This document shows, one piece after another, positions 8,218 through 16,389 of a stretch of DNA of 64,000 nucleotides (position 1 is its first letter; each line of letters opens with the position of its first letter). Position numbers and translations under genes: made by a program. The stretch comes from Bradyrhizobium sp. Ash2021 (GTDB lineage: Bacteria > Pseudomonadota > Alphaproteobacteria > Rhizobiales > Xanthobacteraceae), in contig NZ_CP100604.1 in the NCBI RefSeq assembly GCF_031202265.1, positions 3,206,501-3,270,500 on the forward strand. Direction: 5' to 3'. The notes beneath the pieces were generated by a model, which had not been told where the DNA came from, did not search any database, and worked only from the letters and a program-made list of their open reading frames with translations.

Positions 8218-9864
8218 ATGTCTGAGTCCGAGGTCCTGATCGTCGGCGCCGGACCGGTCGGGCTCACGCTCGCGATCGATCTGGCGTGGCGCGGCATCGG
8301 TGTGACTGTCGTGGAGACGCGCGCGCCGGCCGCCCCGCCGGAGCCGAAATGCAACCACGTCGCCGCCCGCACCATGGAAATTTTCCGGCGGCTCGGTATC
8401 GTCGAAAAAATCCGCAATGCCGGATTGCCGGCGGATTATCCGCACGACATCAGCTACCGCACCTCCTTCACCGGGCAGGAGCTGACGCGGATCAAAATTC
8501 CCTGCCGGCGCGATCGCTTTACGGCCACCGATGGTCCGGACTGCAACTGGCCGACGCCGGAGCCGCCGCACCGCATCAACCAGATCTTTCTCGAGCCGAT
8601 CCTGTTCGAGCATGCCGCAGCCCAATCGCGGATCCGCATCATCAGCCGGACCGCGGTCGAAGACGTCGTGGTGGAGGATAGTTCCGCCCGCGTGAATCTC
8701 CGCGATCTCGACTCCGGCGCGGTCAGGCGCCAAAACTGCCGCTACCTGATCGGCTGTGACGGCGCGCGTTCGGTCGTGCGCAAGGCGATCGGCGCCGAGC
8801 TTTCGGGCGACGCCATCGTCCAGCGTGTGCAGTCGACCTATATCCGCGCCCCCGGGCTGATCGATCTCCAGCAGAGCGCGCGCGCCTGGGGGACCGGGGC
8901 GATCAATCCGCGGCGCGCGGGCATGGTGTATGCGATCGACGGCAGCGAGCGCTGGCTGGTGCATAACTACATGAAGCCCGGCGAGGGCGATTTCGATTCC
9001 GTGGATCGCGACTACTGTCTGCGCACCATCCTCGGCGTCGACGCCGGCTTCGACTACGAGATCATCTCGAAGGAGGATTGGTACGGCCGCCGCCTGATCG
9101 CCAACAAGTTTCGCGACCGCAGCGCCTTCATCGCCGGCGATGCCGCGCATATCTGGGTGCCCTATGCCGGTTATGGCATGAATGCCGGCATCGCCGACGC
9201 CATGAACCTGTCCTGGCTGCTGGCGGCCCATCTCAACGGCTGGGCGCCGCCCGCCATCCTCGACGCCTATGAGGCGGAGCGCTGGCCGATCACCAGCCAG
9301 GTTTCGAAATTTGCGATGTCGCACGCGGAAGCCGAAATCCGCCGCCGCGGCGCCGTGCCGGACGAAATCGAGGATCCGGGACCGCAAGGCGAGCGGGCGC
9401 GGGAGGAAGTCGGCCGTCTCACCTATGAGATCAACGTCCAGCAATATGCCTGCGCCGGGCTGAACTTCGGCACCTATTACGATCGCTCGCCGATCATTGC
9501 CTATGATGGCGCCGAACATCCGGCCTATACGATGGACCATTACACGCCGTCGACGGTCCCGGGCTGCCGCACGCCGCATCTCTGGCGCGAAGACGGCTCC
9601 TCGCTTTACGACGCGATGGGCGCTGGCTTCACGCTGCTGCGGTTCGATCCGACAATCGATGTTGCAGCGCTGGAAGCGGCAGCCCGCGCGCGAGCCGTTC
9701 CGTTCAGGATTCTCGATATCGAAAAAAGCCGCGCGGCCATCTTCGATGGCAACGCGCTGGTGTTGTCGCGGCCCGACCAGCACGTCGCCTGGCGCGGCAA
9801 CCGGTTGCCGGCCGATCCGGCCCGGTTGATCGATCGTGTTCGTGGGGCTGCGGGCGCGCTGTGA
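8218..9864 (+). CDS. FAD-dependent aromatic monooxygenase (MhpA/PheA class A flavoprotein)
   Basis: About 548 residues with the three fingerprints of single-component flavin hydroxylases: the FAD dinucleotide fold VLIVGAGPVGLTLAIDLAWRG at the N-terminus, the CDGARSVVRKAIG (DG) motif in the middle and the GDAAHIWVPYAGYGMNAGIADAMNLSWLL motif that contacts the FAD ribityl chain. Such enzymes hydroxylate phenolic or aryl acids with NAD(P)H and oxygen. A GTG at 8209 (adding three residues) is an equally possible start; no ribosome site decides. Downstream of the Bug protein gene on the same strand; it ends three bases before a palindromic repeat. The ring substrate is unknown. Confidence 0.88.
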   Translation: MSESEVLIVGAGPVGLTLAIDLAWRGIGVTVVETRAPAAPPEPKCNHVAARTMEIFRRLGIVEKIRNAGLPADYPHDISYRTSFTGQELTRIKIPCRRDRFTATDGPDCNWPTPEPPHRINQIFLEPILFEHAAAQSRIRIISRTAVEDVVVEDSSARVNLRDLDSGAVRRQNCRYLIGCDGARSVVRKAIGAELSGDAIVQRVQSTYIRAPGLIDLQQSARAWGTGAINPRRAGMVYAIDGSERWLVHNYMKPGEGDFDSVDRDYCLRTILGVDAGFDYEIISKEDWYGRRLIANKFRDRSAFIAGDAAHIWVPYAGYGMNAGIADAMNLSWLLAAHLNGWAPPAILDAYEAERWPITSQVSKFAMSHAEAEIRRRGAVPDEIEDPGPQGERAREEVGRLTYEINVQQYACAGLNFGTYYDRSPIIAYDGAEHPAYTMDHYTPSTVPGCRTPHLWREDGSSLYDAMGAGFTLLRFDPTIDVAALEAAARARAVPFRILDIEKSRAAIFDGNALVLSRPDQHVAWRGNRLPADPARLIDRVRGAAGAL

Positions 9865-9867
9865 GCC

Positions 9868-9988
9868 CGTCATTGCGAGCCAACGGGTCGCGCGAATGCG
9901 CGCCCGATGACTGGCTCCGCGAAGCAATCCATCTCGCCGCGCAAGCAAAGTATGGATTGCTTCGTCGCTTACGCTCCTCGCAATGACG
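9868..9988. repeat. Palindromic repeat, family A, long form
   Basis: Outer arms begin CGTCATTGCGAG and end CTCGCAATGACG, as in the element at 928, but the left arm carries an extra block (CAACGGGTCGCGCG...CGCCCGATGA) that is itself palindromic. The copy at 29754 has a related insert. It lies between the convergent monooxygenase and XRE genes. Confidence 0.85.
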
Positions 9989-10050
9989 GCTTCCCAATTC
10001 TGAATATGAGCACGTAGGTTCGCGAACAGCTCTACCCATCCTGCCTGTTC

Positions 10051-10091
10051 GATAAGAAAAGAGCGCTGCCATTTTCCGATGGCAACGCTCT
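10051..10091 (-). terminator. Rho-independent terminator of the XRE gene
   Basis: On the minus strand AGAGCGTTGCCAT pairs with ATGGCAGCGCTCT around a six-base loop (hairpin 10060-10091), followed by TTTTCTTATC. It lies 115 bases beyond the stop of the XRE regulator. Confidence 0.7.
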
Positions 10092-10206
10092 CATCTTGTC
10101 TCAGCCGACCAGACTGTAGCCTGACGCGGCAATCGGCGGCCCGCCGATCCGGTTCGATTGAGTGACCGCTTCCGCCGGGCTCGCGACCTGGAGCAGCAGG
10201 AACTGC

Positions 10207-10602
10207 TCAGGCTTCGTTCGCGGCGATCGATTCCATCAAGGACACCAGCTGACGCTGGACGGTCTGGTCCTTGATCTTGCTGTAGGCCCGCAGCAACCGG
10301 AGGCTGAATGCGCTGTCGAGGAACAAGAGGCTCTCGACTTCGCGTGCCTTGCCGTCGCCGTCATAGAAGAACGTAACGGGCACGTCGAGCGCGGTGGCGA
10401 TCGCTTGCAGACGAGCTGCGCCGACGCGGTTGACACCCTTCTCGTACTTCTGGACCTGCTGGAAGCTGACGCCGAGCTTGTCGCCGAGCTCCGCTTGCGA
10501 GATCTTCTGCTCTACGCGCCGCAGGCGAATCCGCTTGCCCAATTCAATGTCGGGTTTGCCGGCACTGCGCTGCTTCATCTTCTTTGCTGCTGATCTGATC
10601 AT
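10207..10602 (-). CDS. XRE family helix-turn-helix regulator (PraR-like)
   Basis: A 131-residue DNA-binding protein with a Cro/CI-type helix-turn-helix at about residues 20-75 (LGKRIRLRRVEQKISQAELGDKLGVSFQQVQKYEKGVNRVGAARLQAIATALDVPVTFFYD) and a short alpha-helical C-terminal tail. The sequence pattern, especially SFQQVQKYEKGVNRVGAARL, is that of the small rhizobial regulators around PraR, which control surface and biofilm traits; that link is by family only. It stands alone, with a terminator behind it and about 600 bases of non-coding DNA in front. A second ATG at 10578 is possible as start. Confidence 0.85.
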   Translation of the reverse strand: MIRSAAKKMKQRSAGKPDIELGKRIRLRRVEQKISQAELGDKLGVSFQQVQKYEKGVNRVGAARLQAIATALDVPVTFFYDGDGKAREVESLLFLDSAFSLRLLRAYSKIKDQTVQRQLVSLMESIAANEA

Positions 10603-11204
10603 TCTGATTTTACCGTCCTTCGATCGGGAAGCCCTCGACGGATTGGTCAGGGCTTCATCCGTATTTTCCGCGTTAAGTTCGTTCTCGATCGTGGTCTTAG
10701 AACCACAGGAAGCCTGAGAGATTGCGGGATGGTAGCCAAACGCATTTGCGGTTTGGAAGCACCCTGATACCGGCGCTGTCGGCTACTTAAAGTCGTTGGC
10801 GCCCGGGGCGTCTTTTATCAAAACCCCGCACTCTACATTTGGCAAAATATTCGACAAACCACAACCACTGCGGGACGAATGGCCACAGATTTTGATTGCA
10901 TACTTACCGCCTGGGCCAGATATCCGGGTACTTCTACGGAGCCATGGGCCGGTTTGACGCCGGTTGAAACCATCCGGCCAGGCAACCCGGGAGGGTTTTC
11001 GGCAGGGCGCCGGCCGGGCGAGCGCGCCAACTGTCATATTTCTGGACAGCGACATATCCCCGCAGCCCCGGGCGCGATCCGATTTCCGGATCAATCGCGC
11101 GCTGGACAATTTCGAAAAATTTCTGGATCATCACAGCCAGGCTCACGCACTCGACCACGTGCCGGCGGATCAAAATCCAGCGCGCCCTTCCGTGGAGAGA
11201 TCTG
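10603..11204. other. Non-coding stretch upstream of the XRE regulator
   Basis: I see no convincing gene on either strand. It holds a perfect-looking short hairpin at 10736-10756 (arms CCAAACGCA and TGCGGTTTGG) and an A/T-richer patch around 10800-10865 that could hold promoters for the XRE gene on the minus strand. No tRNA fold recognised. Confidence 0.5.
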
Positions 11205-11528
11205 ATGAAACGACGAACCGGATCGCCTCGAATCTATCTCGCAAGCTCGGGACCTGTAAAAATGCCGGTGGCCAATTCAGAACAACGTCTGCGGTCGCTT
11301 CTCGAAACGCTTGAGGAGTGTCGGGCGATCCTGATGGACAAGGCCAGCCTGGAACCGGCGAGATTGCTGTCATTGGCCATTCTCGAGCTTCGCATGGAAC
11401 TCCATAAGGTGACGGACTCCGAACTGAAGGCGCTTTGCGACCTGATGGTGCCGGAAGACGAACCGCCGCCGCCGGACCGGAAAGAGGCGCGGCTGCGGCT
11501 GCCGCCCTATCTGAAGCTCATCAAGTAA
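11205..11528 (+). CDS. Small hypothetical protein
   Basis: A 107-residue, soluble, mostly helical protein. The ATG at 11205 has a GGAGAGA site four bases upstream, which supports this start; an internal ATG at 11262 (MPVANSEQRLRSLLETLEEC) is an alternative and would drop a basic N-terminus. The middle (residues 25-80) is a leucine-rich amphipathic region; the end is Pro/Lys/Arg rich (EDEPPPPDRKEARLRLPPYLKLIK). No family recognised. It is followed by a palindromic repeat interrupted by an insertion sequence. Confidence 0.6.
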   Translation: MKRRTGSPRIYLASSGPVKMPVANSEQRLRSLLETLEECRAILMDKASLEPARLLSLAILELRMELHKVTDSELKALCDLMVPEDEPPPPDRKEARLRLPPYLKLIK

Positions 11529-11550
11529 ATCAGCAAACTTGCCGGTGGCG

Positions 11551-11657
11551 TCATGGTTCGAGACGCGCGGCTTTGCCGCGCTCCTCACCATGAGGGTCCG
11601 AGACCTCGTCCCCGAGGAGCCGGGTGCCGCGCGACGTCTCGAAGACCTCATCCTGAG
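11551..11657. repeat. Palindromic repeat, family E, left part (interrupted by IS)
   Basis: GGTTCGAGACGCGCGG...CTCACCATGAGGGTC...CTCATCCTGAG is a dispersed-repeat type with CATCCTGAGGAGC at its heart. The sequence resumes after the IS at 13213-13258 with CTGAGGAGCGCTGCGTGAGC...GAAGGATGA, so the element was split by the insertion. Confidence 0.7.
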
Positions 11658-13212
11658 AGGCTGAGAATGTATCCTGCGGGGAGCCGTTGGTAAGCATCTT
11701 CGGGTCCGCCGGCTCGGCTGGTTCGAGCCGGCGGCTCGATTGTGAGTTGACTGGGAGTGCGGCTTTTCTGCCCTTTGTCTCCCGTTGTTATGCCGGAACC
11801 TGGGCTGCGGCACGTAATCTGAAGCTGCACATCATGTTGTGGGCCAGCGCGAACCAGAGCAGGACCGTGCGTGCCTTGTCTTTGCCGCGGACCGTGATCT
11901 GCTGGAGCCCCATGCGCCGGGCATAGGCATTGATGCACTCGTGCTCAGCTCTGCGTCGATAGATGTTTTTGCCGAGATCGCTCCCCATGCGCTTGCGCCA
12001 ATCGGCCACCGCTACACTGTCGCCCGGCTTCGGCGCATACGGATCGGTGCCGTGCTTGGTATGCCCAGGCGGACACCACAACGTCGTACCGGTTGCATGC
12101 GTCCACTCGATATCGTCGTTTTTGGTGAACCCGCCGTCGACCAGATAGTCGGAAGGCCTGCAGTCGCGGGCGCGCAAGCCCTCGATTGCCGGGCGCGCCA
12201 AGCCGCGATCCGAGCCGCTGGTGTCGATATCGACAGCGACAATCAGCTGGCTGGTCGGCTCAGCCACAATTTGCATGTTGTAGGCGGGACGGAAGCCGCC
12301 ATCGGCCATCTTCATCACCCGGGCCTCGGCGTCCGTCGTCGAAGCCCGCGGCTCCTTCTGCTTGGCCACTTCCTGCTTGTTGGTATTCTTCCGGCGGGCC
12401 CGTTCGGCCTCCAGCTCCTGCATGCGCTCCTGAGCCGCCACGATGCGGGCCTCGCGTTCGCGCGCCGCCCGTTCTTGCGCCGCGCGCCGCACCTTGTCGC
12501 CTGAGCCGGGGTCAGCTTCGAGTTCGGCGCGCAGCCGAGCCACCCGTGCCTGCGCCGCCGTCCGCAGTTCCTCCAGCCGTTTGCGCCGGCGGAACGAGCC
12601 CGTTCCGGTAGATGCGCGCACCCGCAATCCGTCCTGCGCCAGGATATCCAGCGACACCAATCCGGCTTCCACCAGCGAGGCGACACCGCGCGCCAGCAGC
12701 TGATCCAGGACCGCCCGATGCGCGATCCGGAAGTCGGACAGGCTGTGATAGTTCATGGAGACGCCGCCGCACAGCCAGCGGTAAACCAGATGATCCCGAC
12801 ACAATTGATCCAGCCGGCGGGCGCTGCCGACGCCATCGACCGTGGCCCATAGCCAGAGCGCCATCAGCAACTCCGGCGCAGCCGGCGGATGGCCCGGCTG
12901 CCCTTCGCGGGCTTTGATCGCTTCGTGGAGCGCCGACAGATCAAGTCCTTGAACAAAGGACCAGACCGCCCGTACCGGATGGTCATCCGGTATCAGATCG
13001 TCCAGCGACGCCCAATGCGTATCGATCTGGCTGCGCTCCGGAACCCGCAGCCGCGGCGTACCGCGGCCCTCCGGTTGCGGTCTCTTCTGTTCGGGCAATT
13101 CCTCGAACAAACCTTCGTCGGCCATCGCAAGCTCACCGATTCAGCTACCACATCGATGGAATCATACAGCGTCAGCCGTTGCAAATGCCTGGAATCAAAA
13201 CATTCACACGCT
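11658..13212. mobile_element. IS1182-type insertion sequence
   Basis: About 1555 bases with one transposase gene. Proposed ends AGGCTGAGAATGT (left) and, read inward from the right, AGCGTGTGAATGT match at 10 of 13 positions. A CTGAG at 11653-11657 recurs at 13213-13217 and fits a short target duplication. Removing the element restores CATCCTGAGGAGCGC, the core of the surrounding palindromic repeat. Confidence 0.65.
11788..13125 (-). CDS. IS1182 family transposase
   Basis: A 445-residue DDE transposase. The N-terminal part (PERSQIDTHWASLDDLIPDDHPVRAVWSFVQGLDL...LLMALWLWATVDGVGSARRLDQLC) is the DUF772-type domain of IS5/IS1182 elements. Candidate catalytic residues are the Asp in LAQDGLRV, the Asp in YLVDGGFTKNDDIEW and the Glu in RRRAEHECINAYARRMG. 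A charged coiled-coil-like insert (about residues 175-265) separates the first two blocks. The frame is full length and unbroken, so the element may be active. Confidence 0.88.
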   Translation of the reverse strand: MADEGLFEELPEQKRPQPEGRGTPRLRVPERSQIDTHWASLDDLIPDDHPVRAVWSFVQGLDLSALHEAIKAREGQPGHPPAAPELLMALWLWATVDGVGSARRLDQLCRDHLVYRWLCGGVSMNYHSLSDFRIAHRAVLDQLLARGVASLVEAGLVSLDILAQDGLRVRASTGTGSFRRRKRLEELRTAAQARVARLRAELEADPGSGDKVRRAAQERAAREREARIVAAQERMQELEAERARRKNTNKQEVAKQKEPRASTTDAEARVMKMADGGFRPAYNMQIVAEPTSQLIVAVDIDTSGSDRGLARPAIEGLRARDCRPSDYLVDGGFTKNDDIEWTHATGTTLWCPPGHTKHGTDPYAPKPGDSVAVADWRKRMGSDLGKNIYRRRAEHECINAYARRMGLQQITVRGKDKARTVLLWFALAHNMMCSFRLRAAAQVPA

Positions 13213-13275
13213 CTGAGGAGCGCTGCGTGAGCAGCGCGTCTCGAAGGATGAAGTCCTGACCTGGAAAACGCGCTG

Positions 13276-14601
13276 CTACCCCGCGGTGACGTCGACCAGT
13301 TCGGCGCCATCGAGCACGCGCCGCGCCTTGTCGCGGTCGAGATCGCCTTCCCAGGCCGCGACCACCACGGTCGCGATGCAGTTGCCGATCAGGTTGCCGA
13401 GCGCGCGCGCCATGCCGATGAACCAGTCGACCGACAGCACCAGCACGAGGCCGATCGCCGGGATGCTCGGCACCGCGTTCAGCGTCGCCGCCAGGATGAC
13501 GATCGCCGAGCCCGGCACGCCATGCGCGCCCTTCGAGGTGATCAGCGAGACGCCGAGCACCAGCAGGAGGTCGCCGATCGACAGCGGCGTGTTGGTCGCC
13601 TGCGCGATGAACACCACCGCCAGCGTCAGATAGATCGAGAAGGCGTCAAGGTTGAAGGAATAGCCGGTGGGAATCACGAGGCCCACCACCGACTTCTTGA
13701 CGCCGAGCGCTTCCAGCTTGCGCATGATCTGCGGCAGCACGGCGTCGGAAGAGGCGGTGGCCAGAACGATGGTCAGCTCCTCGCGCAGATAGGCGAGGAA
13801 TTTGAGGATATTCAGTCCGGCCAGCGCCATCACGCCGCCGAGCACACCGAGAACGAAGATCGTCAGCGAGACATAGAACAAGGCGACCAGCGACAGCAAC
13901 TGCTTGAGCGATCCGACGCCGTACTGACCGACCGTATAGGCCACCGCGCCGAGCACGCCGAGCGGCGCCACGCGCACGATCAGTCCCATCGCGCGGAACA
14001 GCACGGTCGAAACCGCGTCGATGAACGAGGTGATCTTTTCGCCCTTTTCGCCGCCGACCAAGGCCAGGCTGACGCCGAAGACGATCGCGAAGAACAGGAC
14101 CTGCAGCACGTCGTTGCGCGACAGCGCGTCGAACGAGGTGGTCGGGATGATGTTGACGAGGAACGAGCCGATGCCGCCGCCCTTCAGCTTGTGGGCGTTG
14201 TCGGCATAGGTGTTGAGCGCCTTGGCGTCCAGCGTCGACGGATCGATGTTCATGCCGTGGCCGGGGCCGAACAGATAGGCGAGCAAAAGACCCACGACCA
14301 GCGCGATCGTGGTCATCACTTCGAAATAGACCAGCGCCTTGACGCCGACGCGGCCGACCTTCTTGAGATCGCCGGCACCGGCAATGCCGTGCACGACGAC
14401 GCAGAACACGACCGGCGCCACGATCATCGAGATCAGTTTCAGGAACGCGTCGCTGAAGATCTTGAGCCCGACAGCGAACTCGGGTGCCGCCATCCCGAGT
14501 ACAATGCCGAGCAACAGCGCCGCCAGCACCTGGACGAAAAGCGAGGTGTAAAGCGGCTTGCGCGTGTCCGGTGCAGCCGCTGCGGCGGTGATGGTCGACA
14601 T
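13276..14601 (-). CDS. dctA: C4-dicarboxylate:cation symporter DctA
   Basis: A 441-residue DAACS-family symporter importing succinate, fumarate and malate with Na+ or H+. It has the family hallmarks: the serine-rich hairpin LATASSDAVLPQIMRKLE, the substrate-site stretch VIPTGYSFNLDAFSIYLTLA and the second hairpin ITSKGAHGVPGSAIVILAATL, plus about eight membrane spans. Usual DctA has DGTSIY where this has DAFSIY, a small deviation at the binding site. ATG 14601 has GGAG seven bases upstream. A near-perfect sigma-54 promoter lies about 40 bases upstream (14643-14659), as known for rhizobial dctA under DctB/DctD, although dctBD are not in the window. Confidence 0.93.
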   Translation of the reverse strand: MSTITAAAAAPDTRKPLYTSLFVQVLAALLLGIVLGMAAPEFAVGLKIFSDAFLKLISMIVAPVVFCVVVHGIAGAGDLKKVGRVGVKALVYFEVMTTIALVVGLLLAYLFGPGHGMNIDPSTLDAKALNTYADNAHKLKGGGIGSFLVNIIPTTSFDALSRNDVLQVLFFAIVFGVSLALVGGEKGEKITSFIDAVSTVLFRAMGLIVRVAPLGVLGAVAYTVGQYGVGSLKQLLSLVALFYVSLTIFVLGVLGGVMALAGLNILKFLAYLREELTIVLATASSDAVLPQIMRKLEALGVKKSVVGLVIPTGYSFNLDAFSIYLTLAVVFIAQATNTPLSIGDLLLVLGVSLITSKGAHGVPGSAIVILAATLNAVPSIPAIGLVLVLSVDWFIGMARALGNLIGNCIATVVVAAWEGDLDRDKARRVLDGAELVDVTAG

Positions 14602-14642
14602 AACGTGCTCCCCATTGGTCCAGGCTCGGTTCGATCGCACCT

Positions 14643-14659
14643 AGCAACTTGCATGCCAA
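14643..14659 (-). promoter_or_regulatory. Sigma-54 (-24/-12) promoter of dctA
   Basis: The minus strand reads TTGGCATGCAAGTTGCT: GG and GC are ten bases apart as required, and only one base departs from TGGCACG-N4-TTGC. Transcription would start near 14632, about 30 bases before the dctA ATG. Confidence 0.75.
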
Positions 14660-14757
14660 AAAAGCACGCGATTTGCGTTGGCAAATATCCGGCCCGAACC
14701 GGATCGAGCATCGCCGCAGGGCCGCAAGGTGTTCGCAGCATTGCATTATTTCGACGG

Positions 14758-16266
14758 TCAGCCTTCGCCATCAAGCGCGCAGGACAGCGTGTAGACGACA
14801 CCGCGAGGCAGAAAATCGATGGTCGCCTCGCCGCCGAGCTGGTCGCGGGCGCTGCGTTCGATCAGCCGCGACCCAAATCCGCGCTGCACCGGGGCCGTGA
14901 CCGGCGGGCCACCGGCCTCGGTCCAGATCAGCCTCAATTGGCGCCCGGTGTTGTCCTCGATGATTTCCCAATCCAGCGCGACGGTGCCGGTGTCGTTCGA
15001 CAGCGCGCCGTACTTGGTGGCATTGGTCGCGATCTCGTGCACGATCATCGACAGCACCACGGCAAGCCGCGGCGACAGCGGCACCTTCGGTCCGAACATC
15101 CGGACCCGTTCCGGGTTGTTGAGCAGGTAGGGCTGCAGCACCCGCGCGATCAGGTCCTGCAGGTCGGAGCCCTGCCATTTCTCCTCGCTGAGCAGATTAT
15201 GCGCTTCCGCCAATGCGCCGAGCCGGCCTTCGAATTTCTCGCGCTCGGTGCGGCTGGCGCTGCGAAAGGTCTGGGTGGCGAACGACTGCAGGATCGCGAG
15301 CGTATTCTTGACGCGGTGGTTGAGCTCTTCGATCAGCAAATTATGCAGCATCTCGCCGCGAGCGATGGCCGCCGCCATCCGCACCGCGAAGCCGAGGCCG
15401 ACCAGCAGCAGAAAGCCTCCGATCACGCTGGTGATCGCAAGGCTGCGCCACAACGGCGCGACCAGCGAGCTTTCCGCAATGCCGGCGGCCACGGTCCAGC
15501 CGGTCAGCGAGGAGCGCGCAAAGCTCGTGATCTGCGGCGTGCCTTCGAGCGAGACCGCCGGCAGGGTCGCCTCCGGCTGGTGAGACATTTCGGCATACAG
15601 CGAGGGCGAAGCACGCTTGCCGATGGTCTGTTGCGGGTTGGGGACGTGCGCGAAATTGACGCCGTCGCCGTCGAAGATCGAGATCGTCCAGTCCGCGCCC
15701 GGACGCTGTTGTTCGATGATGGCCTGGAAGATTTCGAGCGGCGGGCTGAAGGAGATGTCGAAGAGGACTTCGTCGTCGCGAATGACCGGCACTTCGACGG
15801 TCACGATCGGCCGTTTCTTGATCGCGCCGGTGAACAGGTTCGAGTAATACGGGCGCTTGGTCGCGAACACCTTTTCGACGATATCGCGGTTGTTGCGCGG
15901 CGGAAGGCTCGCGACATCCGGCGTGATCGAGGAAAACAGCAGGCGGCCCTCGCGGTCCGCGACCAGCACGACGCCTTCCTTGCCGTATTGATCGAGAAAT
16001 CCCGCGGCAATGCGCCGAAAACTGTTGAAGTCGCCGCTGCGCAGCGAATCGGTGAGCGCCAGGACCTGCAGCCCGCCGGCCATGCGTTGCATTTCGGCGT
16101 CCAGCACCAGGCGGATGCTGCGCACGGTCTCGAGCACGCGCTGCGTCGCGTCCCTGCGGTCCTGCTCGTAGTTGCTGAAAACAATACCGGCCGCGAAAAC
16201 GATCAGCGGCAGCATGGTTCCCGCGACCAGAAGGGCGAGACGCACTGGCAGTGAAAGTTTTGGCAC
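14758..16266 (-). CDS. HWE-family sensor histidine kinase with periplasmic sensor domain
   Basis: A 502-residue membrane sensor kinase. Two membrane spans (about 9-30 and 276-298) flank a periplasmic double-Cache-like region (about 31-275). The kinase core is of the HWE type: H-box EELNHRVKNTLAILQSFA with phospho-acceptor His317, then MIVHEIATNATKYGALS and the LIWTEAGGPP block with a GFGSRLIE glycine box. I choose GTG 16266, which has GGGA five bases upstream; a TTG at 16290 would add eight residues without a ribosome site. No response regulator is adjacent. HWE kinases in alphaproteobacteria often feed the PhyR general stress pathway or light/redox signalling, which remains inference here. 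Confidence 0.87.
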   Translation of the reverse strand: MPKLSLPVRLALLVAGTMLPLIVFAAGIVFSNYEQDRRDATQRVLETVRSIRLVLDAEMQRMAGGLQVLALTDSLRSGDFNSFRRIAAGFLDQYGKEGVVLVADREGRLLFSSITPDVASLPPRNNRDIVEKVFATKRPYYSNLFTGAIKKRPIVTVEVPVIRDDEVLFDISFSPPLEIFQAIIEQQRPGADWTISIFDGDGVNFAHVPNPQQTIGKRASPSLYAEMSHQPEATLPAVSLEGTPQITSFARSSLTGWTVAAGIAESSLVAPLWRSLAITSVIGGFLLLVGLGFAVRMAAAIARGEMLHNLLIEELNHRVKNTLAILQSFATQTFRSASRTEREKFEGRLGALAEAHNLLSEEKWQGSDLQDLIARVLQPYLLNNPERVRMFGPKVPLSPRLAVVLSMIVHEIATNATKYGALSNDTGTVALDWEIIEDNTGRQLRLIWTEAGGPPVTAPVQRGFGSRLIERSARDQLGGEATIDFLPRGVVYTLSCALDGEG

Positions 16267-16389
16267 AATGGTCCCGGGATCGGCGCCCAACTGCCGGGAG
16301 CATAGGAGAATGGGCGGAAATCCGCCAAGGATTTTACCCTTGCGGGTTCCACGGCGCGCGAGTGCGCCGCGGAATCCAAACCGTTGCCT

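Noticed and set aside
13522..16254. A 910-codon open frame on the plus strand
   Set aside because: It runs opposite dctA and the HWE kinase, both with clear family motifs; its translation is low-complexity, His/Arg/Asp/Gln-rich, typical of the antisense of GC-rich genes.
16345..16376. Hairpin GGTTCC...GGAATCC as terminator of the serine hydrolase gene
   Set aside because: Stem is imperfect and lacks a T run on the minus strand; too weak to list as a feature.
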